In this document: piece after piece, positions 25,201-38,553 of the stretch | Position numbering within the stretch: position 1 is the first letter of the stretch | Layout: each line of letters opens with the position of its first letter | NCBI GenBank assembly: GCA_043228905.1 | Contig: JBHGNT010000003.1 | Coordinates: 24,490,001 to 24,554,000, forward strand | Length of the DNA stretch: 64,000 bases | DNA from: Azolla caroliniana | Lineage: Eukaryota; Polypodiophyta | Direction of reading: 5' to 3' | Program-made: the position numbers and the translations under genes | The notes under the pieces: generated by a model | Told to the model about the DNA's origin: nothing | Databases searched by the model: none | What the model saw: only the letters and a program-made list of their open reading frames with translations

Positions 25201-27054
25201 TTTGGCCCGACATTGCGAACATTTTGTTCATGGAAAAAACTTTTTTTTGTTTTGTTACAGCAATCATAAAGAATGAAGTGGGATGGTTCGATCTCGACGA
25301 GAACAATAGCAAGAGGTTGACAGCCCGTTTGTCGGTAGATGCGACTCATGTCCGGGCGGCCATTGGCGACCGGGTCTCGATGCTTCTGCAGAATGCAACC
25401 GTATTAGTGACCGCATGCATCATAGCGCTCATCTACGAGTGGCGCATGGCTCTTGTGCTCCTGGCCACCTTCCCGCTCCTTGTTACGTCCGCCTTGGCCG
25501 AGGTACGTCTATCTCTATGCATTGTTCACTCACCTCACATGCTTGTCTTTGAATATTTTTTGGTGTTTCATGGGGGCAGGGGATTAGGGTCTCTTTGAAA
25601 TTGGGGATTTCTTTTCTATAGATTTACTGCTTAGGTTTTGTAGATTTAGGGCTTTGGTGAACGGTTAAATTGCTATAATTTTATGTTGAAATTAGGAACT
25701 TGTCATCTAGGGTTTTTCTACCTTCCTTTACCAAGGTTTCTTGGTTTAGGTAAATGCTTAAATTAGGGTTTTTTGGGTTTGATTTAGGAGGTCAACCCTA
25801 AACGTTTCTGAGGGTTTTTCTTTCCAATGCATGTAGCAACTCTGCATCAAGGGGTTCGCGGGGGACCTGAACGAGGCGTACGCGCACTCGAGCATGGTGG
25901 CCGGTGATGCCATCTCCAACATCCGAACCGTGGCGGCCTTCAATGCCGAAGCCAAAGTCTTGTCTCTCTTTACCCTAACCCTAAGCGAGCCGGCACAGAA
26001 AAGCTTCACCCGCGGTCACATTGCGGGCGCCTTCCTCGGCATATCCCAATTCACCATGTTCTCGAGCTACGGCCTCGTACTCTGGTACGGGGCCGAGCTT
26101 GTGAAGCAGGGCATCTCCGACTTCAGCTCCGTCATGAAGGTCTTCATGGTCCTCATGATCACGGCGTTTGCCATCGCTGAGACGCTGAGCCTCACGCCGG
26201 ACATAATCAAAGGCTCGGACGCTCTCAATTCCGTATTCGGGATCATCGACCGGAGCACGGCCATCGATCCTGACGATCCCAAGGCTGAGATTGTCCAGAA
26301 AGTGAGGGGCGACATCGAGTTGTCGGAGGTGGAGTTTGCGTACCCAACGAGGCCGCAAGTCGTGATCTTCAAGGGGCTCAACCTACGGGTGAAGGCCGGG
26401 GAGAGCTTGGCGCTGGTCGGGGCGAGCGGGTCGGGGAAGAGCTCCGTGGTGGGGCTGGTGGAGAGGTTCTACGATCCGACACGCGGGAGTGTTCGTATTG
26501 ACGGGCAGGACATCCGGACACTGAACTTGAGTTCTCTTCGCCGGCACATCGGGCTCGTGCAACAAGAGCCCGCGTTGTTCGCCACGAGCATCTTCGAGAA
26601 CATTGCATACGGTCGGGAAGGCGCTACGGCCGCCGAGGTGGAGGCGGCCGCCGAGGCGGGCAACGCGCATGGCTTCGTGAGCGCGCTGCCCGGTGGGTAC
26701 GAGACCCAGGTGGGCGAGCGCGGGGTCCAGCTGTCGGGCGGACAGAAGCAGAGGATCGCCATCGCCCGTGCCGTGCTCAAGGACCCCGCCATCTTGCTCC
26801 TCGATGAGGCCACGTCTGCGTTGGACGCCGAGTCGGAGAAGGTTGTCCAAATGGCCCTCGACCGCCTCATGCAGGGCCGCACCACCATCGTGGTCGCCCA
26901 TCGCCTCAGTACCATACGCAATGCCAACTCGATCGCAGTCGTGCAAGAAGGATGCATCCTCGAACAGGGGACCCACGCCGAGCTCATCAACAAGCCTGGC
27001 GGATCCTACGCTCGACTCCTGAATATCCAACAACACCAGGGTCAAGCTCAATGA
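19234..27054 (+). CDS. ABCB: ABC transporter B family (MDR/P-glycoprotein), 12 exons
   Basis: Full-size ATP-driven exporter of the plasma-membrane type; relatives ABCB1 and ABCB19 move auxin, but the substrate here is unknown. Exons by GT-AG borders and protein continuity: 19234-19584, 20514-20568, 20757-20932, 21097-21297, 21428-21687, 21839-22155, 22256-22479, 22843-23207, 23336-23432, 23541-23895, 25261-25502, 25837-27054. The sum is 3861 bases, 1286 residues, normal for the family. Order: a Lys/Glu-rich N terminus (about 28-53), first membrane domain, Walker [10 protein letters not shown] (432-440), LSGGQ (536-540), Walker B (about 555-560), H-loop His592, a Ser/Arg linker, second membrane domain, Walker [10 protein letters not shown] (1076-1084), LSGGQ (1180-1184), Walker B (1200-1205), His1236. 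All catalytic motifs are intact. The first half recalls ABCB1/19 and parts of the second half ABCB2/10, so I do not assign a subgroup. Exons 11-12 are much more GC-rich than exons 1-10. Confidence 0.92.
19950..20460 (+). repeat. degenerate tandem repeats in ABCB intron 1
   Basis: AGAGATCTA occurs at 20017, 20083, 20206, 20269 and 20444, each time preceded by a variant of GGCTCATTGATTCATG and usually by TTTTGATAAAATAG. TATGTTAAAA follows three of them, sometimes after a few extra bases. Spacings of 62-175 bases fit a decayed minisatellite with a unit of about 60-65 bases and lost copies. It fills most of the 929-base intron (19585-20513). Confidence 0.7.
24241..24320 (+). repeat. 40-bp direct duplication in ABCB intron 10
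   Basis: Two adjacent 40-base copies (24241-24280 and 24281-24320), each starting AACTGTACATTAAACAGACT, differ at only three positions. It lies in the longest intron of the gene (23896-25260). Confidence 0.9.
24717..24893 (+). repeat. three diverged repeats in ABCB intron 10
   Basis: AAGAGCTCAGAGTTGAATTG, followed by TACTATAATAACCAAAATGTC, or close variants, occur three times at about 24719, 24773 and 24841. Unit length is about 55-65 bases. The role is unknown. Confidence 0.65.
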
Positions 27055-27517
27055 GTCTTGTGGTCCTTGGAGGGCGTATTTTCTTACATTTTACAAGACA
27101 GGAGGCGAGCCTAGTGCCGTGTGTACATATATACATGTACACATGTGAGTCTTGTCCTCGGAGGGCGTCTTTTACATTTTACAGTAGGCGAACTAGTGCC
27201 ATGTGTACCTACATATGTGTGTGTGTGTGTGTGTGTGTGAGCACAACTCCCTTAGGATCTTGGAACGCAAGAAGATCGAGAATGAACGAAATGAACATGT
27301 CTTTTAGGTTTGGAGGAGGATTGACCCGAGTAAAATATATGAGTAGTAAATTGCCTTAGGATTGATCTGCCTTGAGTGAAATATGTTCCTGCCGGACCAC
27401 TTGCTTCATTCGATATTGAAGCTTGACATTGACCCTTGAATGTAATCCTTTTGGGTCGATCTTTTGTAGTTTACGATCATATCTTTAATATGTAGGCCAA
27501 TTGTCAACTCTTCTATC

Positions 27518-27523
27518 AATAAA
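27518..27523 (+). promoter_or_regulatory. candidate polyadenylation signal of ABCB gene
   Basis: AATAAA lies 464 bases after the stop codon, in T-rich context. No nearer canonical signal was noticed. A GT microsatellite (about 27219-27239) lies between the stop and this site. Confidence 0.4.
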
Positions 27524-30500
27524 TCATTCGATTTTGTCGATGCATTTTTGCAAGCTTTTGTTTTCATCATAGAGAAACTTTGGTTTAAGTGTGATTAGTT
27601 AATGGCACAAAAGTGTACTACACCTCAATTCTAATTAATTTTGTCATTTTGAGACTATTGGAGTCTCTAGTTAAATGTGATGTAAACGGGACACACAAGA
27701 GAAAGGCAAATATGGTTTATACTAGGGTGAATTATTCAAGAATAAGTATAAAAAATTTAAAAATGAGAGATCTAGGGCTTGGAAGGATTTGTCATATTTA
27801 ATTTCTAGAGCTTTGTGGAGTGAGGGAGGGAACCTTTTTGTACATGATATTGTTTCTTCTATTGTGAATTGTGAAGTTGCCATTTTAAACATTGTTGGAT
27901 CTAAAGTATTGTCTCTTTAGATCTTCGAAGGTGGCACCAAATTGTAGTGTTCCCATTATTGTTTAGCTTCTTTCTCATAGTTGTGTTGTAGGATCTTATT
28001 AGGTCTTCGTGAAGGATTAGGTTATACTTACGTGGACAACAACGATGTCAACAAAATGTAGTTTGATTTGTAAGGTTTGATAATATTGCTGCTAATTTCG
28101 TAAAATCTTGATTTTGGATCCCTCTATATCATGTTTATTTAACACAAATGTTAAAAATTTACAATTGGGTCTTTATTGGTATGATGTATGATTGAGTATC
28201 GCATTTCATAAGCTAGGGTTTGATAACATTGTCTTTTATATACCCATCATATTTACTCATTGTGTTTTAGGATAATCTCTAAAGTCAATACATATTAGGT
28301 ATGGGCACATTTTTCAAGTTGCAAAAAGTAGTACACATGGTCTCAAACTAAAATTACGACCAGAATTCATAGCAAACACATACAATCAAAACCCACATAC
28401 TTAATGTTGCAAAACATACTCATATCTTCATATGTAAATATTTGGAACTTTACAAATTTAATATTATAACCGATGCAACAACACGACATGACATCTCAAG
28501 TGACGTTTATATGAGGTATGATATATAGATGTAAAGATTATTATGCTACGCACCAAAAGATAATGTTTTGTTTTTACTCTCGTATTTAAGGCCTCGACCA
28601 TGGGAATCAAATGGGCGAATTCCTTTCTTTATGAAACAAACAATTAGCAACCTTGAACTTAAATTGAAAATACAAAGAATATCGTTCTCAACTCCCACCA
28701 TTTTTAAGGAACAAATTGTTAGTGGGCATGATCTCTCATAAAAAATATGATTTTTTAAATATAGCACAATCAACATTAAACCCATTGTCGACGAGGGCCC
28801 TCATAACTTGCAAATTTGTTTATCAATCATTTGTCAAAACTAATTCGTGGGGATAGATTCATCACATGAATGATGAAATCGAAGAAACGTATCAATTATA
28901 GAACCAATGATTACGTTGATACTCGACATAAAGAATGCACCAAAAAGGAAATGACTATGACACGTCCCCGCACACGTCCTAGCACAACTGTCTATCTACA
29001 CAGAACCAAGGTGAAACAAAACCTCACATGCGTGTAATTAGGATCAATAAACTAACAAAAAAAGGAATACAAAAATGTGCACCTACCCAAACTCACCAAA
29101 AAATAAATTTGATTACATGAACAAGGAAGAGATAGAAGCAACACCTCTCTAAATAAATGATACTATTGCATCAATATTAATAGAAAAATAAGGGGGAAAT
29201 AAAAATTCTTTTTCTTCGTGAAAAATGACTAAGTCTATATTGATTAGTTAATGGCTTAGTCCTTTTGATCTCACACAACAATATGAAACAAAGTTTTGGG
29301 TGCCTCCCATAACATTTCGTAAGATTGAAGGCTTAAGCTCATAAAACTATTAGATTAATTACATGCTAGGTTCAAGTCAAAATAGAAGTCCGAATGATCA
29401 TTTCACTAAAAAACTAGCCTCGTTTCATTCAAAAACTATAACGACACTACCTAGTTTCATCAAACTACAACTACATTGTCTAGTTTCATTAAAAAACTGT
29501 CACCACACTACCTAATTTCATTAAAAAACTATAACCGCACTACTTATGACTGCGTAGGCCCTAGACACTTTGCAAATAAGGTGACATAGTGTCACATGCA
29601 TAAAGTAAGTCTTAGCTATTGAGAGGAGAAAAGATAGCAATGCTAGACACCACTATCGGAGTAGGAGAGATAATGAAGAAATGAATATGATAATATACTC
29701 TCATAGTTCACCAAGAAAATAGTTACACAAAAAGTCAAAACAAAGCTTCAAAGTTTCCATCCATGTTTGAGAAAAGAAAGAACTGATACAGAACCTTACA
29801 TGGTCAAGAATGAGATGTTATCCATTATTCAACAAAAATGATAAGATATTGTCACAACACAAAGACACTTTGAGTGGTCGATGTTGTAAGTGGTTGAGCA
29901 AGAATGGTTATTTGGGTAGTGCTTTTACTTGCCTTGTAAATATCCATGTAGCTATCGGAAACTAAATAACAAATACCCCGCATGTTAAGGGTAATAATGA
30001 ATCCACAAATTTTTATTAAATTTGAGAGCATCAATTCTACTCTTGTAAACAAGCATCACCACAATGAATCAAATTTTCTCTCCGAAGTAAGTATATATCT
30101 ATCCCTTAAAAATATTACCACTACGGTAGGGCCATTATGATTTGAAAAGAGAGGAACCATGAACTCGAGTGCCAAACATATGCCTTTCGAGTTGGAAGAT
30201 TCTAGGGTAGGGTGTGAGAGTTGTCTTACAAGATTCACATTGAAAAGCCAACATCCTTTGTCTTACTAGACCTAGATATAGAGCCTTCAAATCAATATGG
30301 AACTTTTGATTTTAGAATTGATATGATGGGAAATTGATTAGTTTTTCTCTTGAATTATAATGTATTCTCCTATTTTGTCTTCTCATTACGTCACATTAAG
30401 AGGAACCTTGACAGGTTGCCACTATTGTACTAAGTTGTGCGGTTTATGACACATGGAACATAAAATATATTGTTTCTCACGAATCTAAAAGCATTCACTT

Positions 30501-33500
30501 GTTTAGTTGCCAAGGATGGCAATCTTTAACATGTAATGTATGATAGTCTTAGTAATCCTTTGACATTACAAAGCACATGCTACTATTTGCATCCTTTACC
30601 ACTAGAGAATCTCTAATTGATATCCCCAAGAAAACCTTTGCTTTTTTCTGTTGGGAGCGAACAATATTTAACTTGTTGGGACAACAATCTTTTTTAGGTT
30701 GAGCTTGACTGGGACTGAAATATAAAGGCCAAGCATGAAAAGATGGAGGATGATATGGTTCAATGAAATTTAGAAGGTGCCCCTAAAATTGATTTTAAAT
30801 GGCAATATGAATATTAAATTACTTATTTTCGATATATGAAAATAAAACACCATTCCACTAATTAAGGGACACTAATCAATACAATATCAAAATGGCATAT
30901 AGTGAGTGCATTACACCGGACATGTGTTAGAAAGTGTGAAAGATTGGAATAGTTTGAAATATAAAACATAGTAGATTCATCTACTTAATATGTAATTGTT
31001 TTGATGAGCTTAGAGAGTAGCCAACTTTACTCTTTAATTTTGGATCTTGGAAAACTGATTATCTCCATATTGGTTGAGATTCACAGGATGCTATGAGCGT
31101 GTTTGGTACCTCATGATACAACACCTTGGATTTAAGCACATTGGTGTCACATCACACTTTCATTTATTTGCACATAATTGCGGGTAGAGGAGTATGTGTA
31201 CATTTTGCCCAACACCAATATGGGGAATGAGCTTGTATCATCATAATATGAGGACGAGAGGGGTGTCATAGATCTACATATTGATTGTCCATATGGTTGT
31301 ATGGTCGCCCACCTGGCTCAATCATATATCTAGGCCTCAATATAGATCGTGTTGTAATTCAAAACATTCCATGAATTGTAGAAGTGAGATGTGTTGAAAC
31401 ATTTATTTACCTTAACCATATTGGGGTCCTGGATTAACTATCATGTTGTTGTTATTTTTTTATTTGTTGTTTTTATTGAAGTTGTCACCCTGGTTAGAAG
31501 ATTTGTCCCCATTGTCTATAGGATCGTTGTCACGACGACTTACTATTGGATTTTGGCTTGTCTCTTGTGCATAACCTTCCACTGAGTTTTATATTGCAAT
31601 GATCGATCGCCTCCTACCACTAATTAAGTAAGGAGGTATGATCTACATTTTGGATGGTAGCAAGCTAATTGGCAACCTTGGAAGGGGATAGACACCATAA
31701 TGAATGTAACTATGATAGTGACACAATTGTCTTGGTCCCCATGCAATTTAACACTGGATGGCCATATTGCTTCGATAAATGGTCAATTTCATCCATTAGT
31801 TGTCGCATCAACAACAAATAGTGCCCCATTCATTGCCATCTGGGTTTTTTCCTTGCATGATTGGGTGAAGTTAGGGCTAAGTCAAGAGGTATATCATTGA
31901 AGGTGGGGTCTTCAATTTCCATCATCAGGACTTCGTCGGGCGTTAACGTCATCCTTCTTGTCTCACCAACGGTATCTTTAAATGATTCTATAAAAAATAT
32001 CTTATCTTGTACTATAGTGTCCAAGAGACGTCGATATGAAATTATTTTCAACACACCAATCTTCGACATAATCTTTGAGTGAAATGCCATGAAATGTGAA
32101 GATCTAGAGCTTGTGTATCTAATGGAAAAAGAATTCCCTATATCTTTCTTTGATATTCAAGTGCATGTTTGGTTCCAACTCGTTGATGAATTGAGCTTGC
32201 AAGGATAGTGAGTACCAAATGGATGTTTTGGGTTGAGAGATTCATGTGTGTATTAAAGTCTTTTCAACTACATCATAGATTGCATCCAATATAATTATGT
32301 AAATAATTGGGTGTAAAATTGTCAATGTGATGTTGTTTCATGCTATTAGAATCATGTGTTTGGCCCATAGAGGTAATGTACTAATCATACAAAGAGTATA
32401 CAAGTATATCACAAAAGTCAAGAATATGCATATGCCTGATAAAAAATTGTCAAAGCAAGCTTGGAACAAAGGATGCAAGGTACAAAAACTAACAAGAGCA
32501 AAATCCTTTATCTTGGTTTGTTGTTGACATTATGAGATGCGATAAAAGACTTATAGCTCTCATGCATCTTATGAAGTATGTGATTATCAAGACTACTTAG
32601 ATGCATTAAGGATGTGGTGGGCTCTGGGAGATCCTTAATACTTCTTCAGACTCATTTACACGAATTAGGTATTAAGGTGGCATTAGGAGTCTCCAAGGTT
32701 CGGCTCAGGCTTGAACCAAGCCGTTAAACTGCTTAAGCCCCATTTCTTGCAAATGTTGTTAATGAAATAAGAGAGGCATTATTGGTTAATCTTGTTTGTG
32801 CTTGATTTCATGTGTTTTCCGTAAATTAATATTTTTGTTGTACTTGATTTCAAGTGTTTTCCTTAGTAGGTTAATATTTCTATTGTGTTTGATTTCATGT
32901 GTTTTCCTTAATGAAATCAGAGCAAGTACAGTCATACTCAAAGTTTGTATTTCTATTGTTATTGTTAGTTGAGGGGGAATAGATGATTAGAGAGTTCCCA
33001 CTTGTTAAATATGTTTGAGGGTGGTTGGAGACACCCACTTCTCGCCCACCCCACCTTGGCCTACACAAGGCACATGCTCATTAATCAATCCCTTGCAACC
33101 ATCCTCCATTGTGTTGAACACCCACTTGGAAGGTGGAATGAAGTCCCAAATATGTAGTTTTGGCTCCTCAAATCCATGTGAATCAATTGTTGGTGTTGAG
33201 ATTGGAGGACCATAAAAGAAACGAGATAGGTAACTAGATTTGTGAAGAGAATAGATGAATTGTTCATTAAGGGAATAGTGGACAAACTCTTCACAAACTA
33301 AAATTATGACATAGACATTTTGAGGCACTAGAGTTTATAATAGATGGGTTGGTACATGACTTTATCAAAATGGTGGAAGTTTTAGGGAAGTTTGCACCTT
33401 ACATTATGGACCAGCCAAAACTCTGTCTTGTGGAGCGTTAAAGGAGTCATATGATGAATTAGAATTCATTTCACATTGGAGATCTTTAAGCTATTGTGTC

Positions 33501-36500
33501 ACAAATCAAATGCTAGTTAGAAACACTAGAAAACCAATTGATACAAAATAAACAATAATAGACATTGGGTGAACTTTCTTAAGGAAATAAGACAAAGATA
33601 TAATATGCTTTAAAACAAAATTTGCGATATTGATATCTATTTAGATTCGTTGAGATCCTAGTTAGTTTTGATGATCCAAAAGACATACATCTTCACCTAA
33701 AAAGGAGTATATGAATATATTGCAATTCCCTAGAAACAAATCTTTGATCTAAAGCCTAACACTATCAGGCATTTTGGAATCCAACCAAGAGTGAAATGTC
33801 GCCAAATCTAAGCCTATTTGGTTGGATACCAAAATGTTGACAAATACAACCTTACTTGTTTCTACCATGGTTGACTTGCACGATCGATGGCTATGCAATC
33901 ATTTATAATCCCCCTTTAGGCATATGGAACTCCCAGAACTCTTCTTGCATGGCATCACAGGACATGACATTTCGATAGTGATTTCCAAGGAAAACTCTAA
34001 AAGAGGTCAATTCCAAGGGCTACCATGGCTTGTTACATGACAACTAGGGTTGTGGTTCAGTTGCCTCCCATTTTTCATGGCCAATATTTTTGGGCTCTAG
34101 ATTCCCATTGGTTTTTCATGGCCAATGTTTTTGGGCTCCAGATTCCTTATAGGATAAATTCCCATTGATTGAGAGCATATGATGCCCTTACTTGGTTCTC
34201 CTATATTGCATTGGGTTTTGTTTCATGTTTTGCAGAATGTGTAAAATTGTTGCTATCACCTATCTCATGAGTGATTATTACTAAGTTCCTAAATCATATG
34301 TACTAAAGTAAGCAAATTTCTAGGCTCCTGCCCTTAATAAAGGTTCTATTCATTTTTATAATGTTTAGTTTGAATCTTTCGAGGGTTTTTTTTCCGCATA
34401 GTCAATAATATTTGAACATCATACATGTAAACATTTTGTTAGAGCATTAAATTGTGATCGATCAAATTCAGATGTCGCGATGATCCTTGTGGTGACATAT
34501 GATGGATAATTAGGGCTCAATTCCGGAAAGGTGGGAGGCAATTTCGGGCACTCCAATTGTCCGAAACCAACATGGATCACTACACGTTGTGACAATAAAG
34601 AACAATCTTGGGCTTTGACAATTTGCCGAAACCAACATAGATCCCTACAAGTCTGTAGGAATTGGTTGGACAGGCGCATTATAAACATATCACGATCAAC
34701 ATATCCAAAGTTATGACAAACAATCACCCAATTTGGTCAAGTTTTAACCGGCAATCGAAATTCTCGTGGGCTAAATGACCCATGAATCCCGAGAACACTA
34801 GGCCGAGCCTAAGTGGGTCTGTCACCCACAACTAGTTGCGACCCACAATACTCATTATAAGGTACCTCACTTCCTTCGGCATGAGAGCTCGGGCGAGATG
34901 AGAAGGTCTTAGGTGAACTAGCCACTCATTCTCTTTTTGGAAATCTGTGGGCCCATAGCCAACAAAAAAAAGTTGTGACCACTGAAGCACATTGAACTGG
35001 ATTTCACACTTGTAGGTATCCATGTGTTTCTTTCTTGAGCCATGTACCTCAAGAACACGAGCGTAACTTACAAATGGGCGTTAACGCTCGATAAGAAAAC
35101 CCCACACTCTTGTTTTTCTACACCTTTATGTCTGGCAAAGAAACAAAATTTTAAAACAATAATGATCACAATCACTCCTTAGTACATGGTTCTTTCCACA
35201 AAACGTTCCTCAAAATGCCACCAATTGTTTGTATTTGCCAAAAAAGAGCATTCACATTTTGCTCTATAAATAGTAAAGATGTCAACGTCATTTAGACAAT
35301 GTGATTGAAAATGCATGACAGGGCAATGGAAGTGTGTATGTGGTCATTGGAAGGCCATGGATGGGGCGATGATGTCTCAAATGTGTTTGGATCATGGATG
35401 GGTGATGCACGAATTATGGATTTATTGTGGGATTGTCGGGCATGCATATGAATCATGGATAGCTAGCTCAAATTCGTCGTGCATATCTCATGGAAAGAAA
35501 TAAGATGACTTGCAAAAACCTCACCTTTGTTGACCAAAGCTCACTTCCCAAATTAAGAAGCTCATCGACCATTCACTTACCAAACAAATAGAGGTCCATA
35601 GAAAAATTCCCCCACAACAAATATCTATCTCAACATCCACTTTATGTACCTTAAATTTGTTATGCAAGGTTTTCTAAACAGAAGGTCTAAAGATTAATTA
35701 AAGGGATCAATTGCCATTCTAAAGTTCCATATTATGCTTGTCAGAGTCACACATGACCCTCATGTATTAGGACTACATATATCAATGGAGAGCAAGTACT
35801 AGATATATTATTCATTGTGCGTGTGTACTAGGATGGATGGACCAACCTACTCGTACCTAACATTGTCCCTTATTTGTGGGTGGAAACATATGTTCCAAAA
35901 GGAAAATAGCTTTTTGATATAATTTTCTTCCCCTCGACTCCAATCGTACTTTCACACCCCTAAGATTACTTGTCATGTATGACGACCATATTTCTCATCA
36001 ATTCGTGAAGCTTTATTAGTCATATATGACAACCATATTTCTCATCAATTCTTGAAGCTTTATTAGTCATATATGACATACATATTTCTCATTCTATAAT
36101 GTATATCTTTACCAAATATATAGTTTGTTATCATTCTACGGCAACTTGCAAGTTACTAATGGTTGGAGAGGACCAATAACTCCCTCATTCCCAATGTTTT
36201 GGGAGTAAGCCTAAGTAAAGGGATATGTCTCCTAAATCTTCGATGATGCAAACTTCCCCCTTTGAAAGCAAGCAATGAGAAAATCATTATGTGGTGTTGT
36301 TCCTTGTGTATGCAAACTTCCACCCAGCAAAAATGTTCTTCAAGTGATATAGAAGAGTTAAAATTTTCCATTTTCATGTGAATGACATTCTTCCATGTAA
36401 TATATGTATATATGCCACACATAAATATATATATGTAGTATGTTGTATATATATAATAATATATTATATGTTTTTGTACAACGCACTTACAATAATGTCA

Positions 36501-37444
36501 TGTAATGATGCTATATATTCTCAAATCTTTATCCTTTACTAATAATGTTAGTTAAATTTTGATTTTCACAATAAACTTTATTAAATACCCTAGAGTCTAA
36601 ACTCTAATTATAATTTTAATGTTTTAAGTTTTAACTATAAAACCTATTTTTTTAATATTATGATCTATCATTTATTAAAAAATTTAGGTTATTAAAAAAA
36701 AAGGTAGGTGAGAAGTTATTGATGCACATTGCAACTAGGTAGGTATAGAGTTTTCTATTCTTTGTTTACTCTAATTCACAAGCCTCACTTTAGAGTATGC
36801 TACTATATTCCAAGTGCAACTTATGTTACACTTACTAGCAAATGTTCTTGTGGAATTGAATAAATTAAATGAGGAGTCCCAATAGGAATTAATGGATGCA
36901 AATATGCTTGGTGTTCACTTGGATATCGTCCATGATAAACTTTGAAGACATTATTTATCTTGTGAGACATTTGGCACCAGGTCTATTTTGCTTGCAAACT
37001 TTCCACCTAATGTGAAAGATGGCATACTCATATATATTGGATGTGATAATGTGATAAGTTTATACCAATTCCAAACCCAAAGAAGGTAGCAAAACGATCA
37101 AGAGGACTAAATAATGGTTCTGATAGGGAAAATGAAGATAGTGATTTTAACTTGATTATGTTTCATGGATGTGGAATTTTTATTTGGATGAATGCATTCG
37201 CATTGGAAAAGCCTTTGTCCAATATGTTATTGATGCCTTAAACAATCGTTCCCAGATGTTACATTTTTCAATGTTGTGACGTTGTCTAATCCACCATCAT
37301 ATCCCATTGAGGAAAATGAAAGAAAGAAAAAGACAAAGCAATGGTTGCACGAACTTATTGTCCCAAAAGGTTTAATATTCACAACCAATTTTTTGACATG
37401 AAAAGATGCCTCAATGAACGAGAAGATTTGTTGGTATGCTTGTA

Positions 37445-37605
37445 AATATTGCTAAAGGAAGAGGAATGCATAATTCATGGGATATTTGTTGCAACGCAGA
37501 ATCTTGGTGGAAATTATTTTCGAGTCTGTTACAATTTTGGCAACTATGTATGATTATTCCTATTAGTACAGTTGCACATGAAGCTTTTCACGTTAAAATA
37601 TCATA
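37445..37605 (+). pseudogene. possible hAT transposase C-terminal remnant
   Basis: The translation contains WDICCNAESWWKLFS and, about 15 residues later, IPISTVAHEAF. Plant hAT dimerisation regions typically show a WW followed by a VPISTVASE-like block. The match is short, stops follow immediately, and no terminal inverted repeats were found. This is a weak call that could be chance. Confidence 0.25.
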
Positions 37606-38124
37606 AAAAATGACATTAGAAATGGTTTATATTTGGAAACTTTAAATGCTTTGATGTTTATATCCTTAAATGCTCAAGAGACATCAAATATGTGTTTGAG
37701 AGATATATGTCACATTTGGTTTGAAGAGAAAGAGAGAAGGACAATATCATTGAAGTAGATACATATTGCACAATGCTTAGTATGACGGGTCATGGTATGA
37801 TAAGCATTTTATAATGTTTTTTGGGCTTTAAGGAATATATAATGATTAAGTATTCAATTTGTATGCTTTTTTTGTTTGATGCTTATTGTATCTACTTTGC
37901 AAGAATGAATTATAATTGCTGATACATATCTTGTTTGTGCTTTGGCTTAAAAAATGTTAACCCTATATTTATTTTATGTATTTCATTATCTTTGTGTGGT
38001 AGTTATGGTGATTTCTGTATCTTTGCGTACTTTTTATAGTAATGAAATGTATAACAATGTAGCATTATAGAGCTTTTCATTTTTAAAATTTGTATGTCAA
38101 ATGACATGTAAGTTTTTGCACCCT

Positions 38125-38129
38125 TATGT
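38125..38129 (+). repeat. target-site duplication, left (gypsy)
   Basis: TATGT directly precedes the 5' LTR and is repeated at 43667-43671 directly after the 3' LTR. Confidence 0.9.
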
Positions 38130-38551
38130 TGTCATGAACACATGACCATTATGGTGTCACCCGAACTTGAACCTCAAACCTTGTAATCCATAATTGAAAA
38201 CCTCAACCATTAAGATAGCTTATTCTCATATGAGAATATAAAAGCTAATTTTTGTATTAGATTAATTATTGTAAAAACTCTAGATCATTCTAGAATGTCC
38301 TAGAACATTCTAGAACATTATACAAATCTCAAAGCTATTCTATAGGAACCTATAAATAAGGGCATACATGTATTCTCTAATCAATTCAAATCAACACCAG
38401 TCTTTAACTCTCATGACATATCTTGTCTCCATTCTCTTTCTTTTTCTATCTTAATACACCCATTCTTCTCTTAGCATTTCATTCCTTTCTTCTCGTGTTC
38501 CCTTAATATATCCTTCTTCCATCACTCTATCTTTTATTCTTGGTTCTGATA
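38130..38551 (+). repeat. gypsy 5' LTR
   Basis: It starts TGTCATGAACAC and ends GGTTCTGATA; the terminal CA has mutated to TA (the 3' copy ends in CA). TATAAATA at 38351-38358 is a candidate TATA box. Repeats of TCTAGAACATTCTAGAA form inverted motifs upstream of it. Confidence 0.92.
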
Positions 38552-38553
38552 GT

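Larger units (their letters stand above)
27055..38129. other. 11-kb AT-rich intergenic region with short tandem repeats
   Basis: No convincing gene. Small local repeats: four units of about 40 bases at 29420-29545 (TTTCATTAAAAAACT core), three of 42-44 bases at 32799-32913 (CTTGATTTCATGTGTTTTCC core), a 41-base duplication at 34071-34150 (TTTTTCATGGCCAAT), and a 47-base period at 35972-36093 (GTCATATATGAC core). The longest frame is 107 codons on the minus strand at 33005-33328, unassigned. Around 37450-37600 a plus-strand frame reads WWKLFSS and PISTVAHEAF, faintly like the hAT transposase C terminus. Confidence 0.5.

Noticed and set aside
19234-27054. ABCB pseudogene, because no single long frame covers it
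   Set aside because: Twelve exons with GT-AG borders and consistent phases give 1286 residues with all ATP-binding motifs intact.
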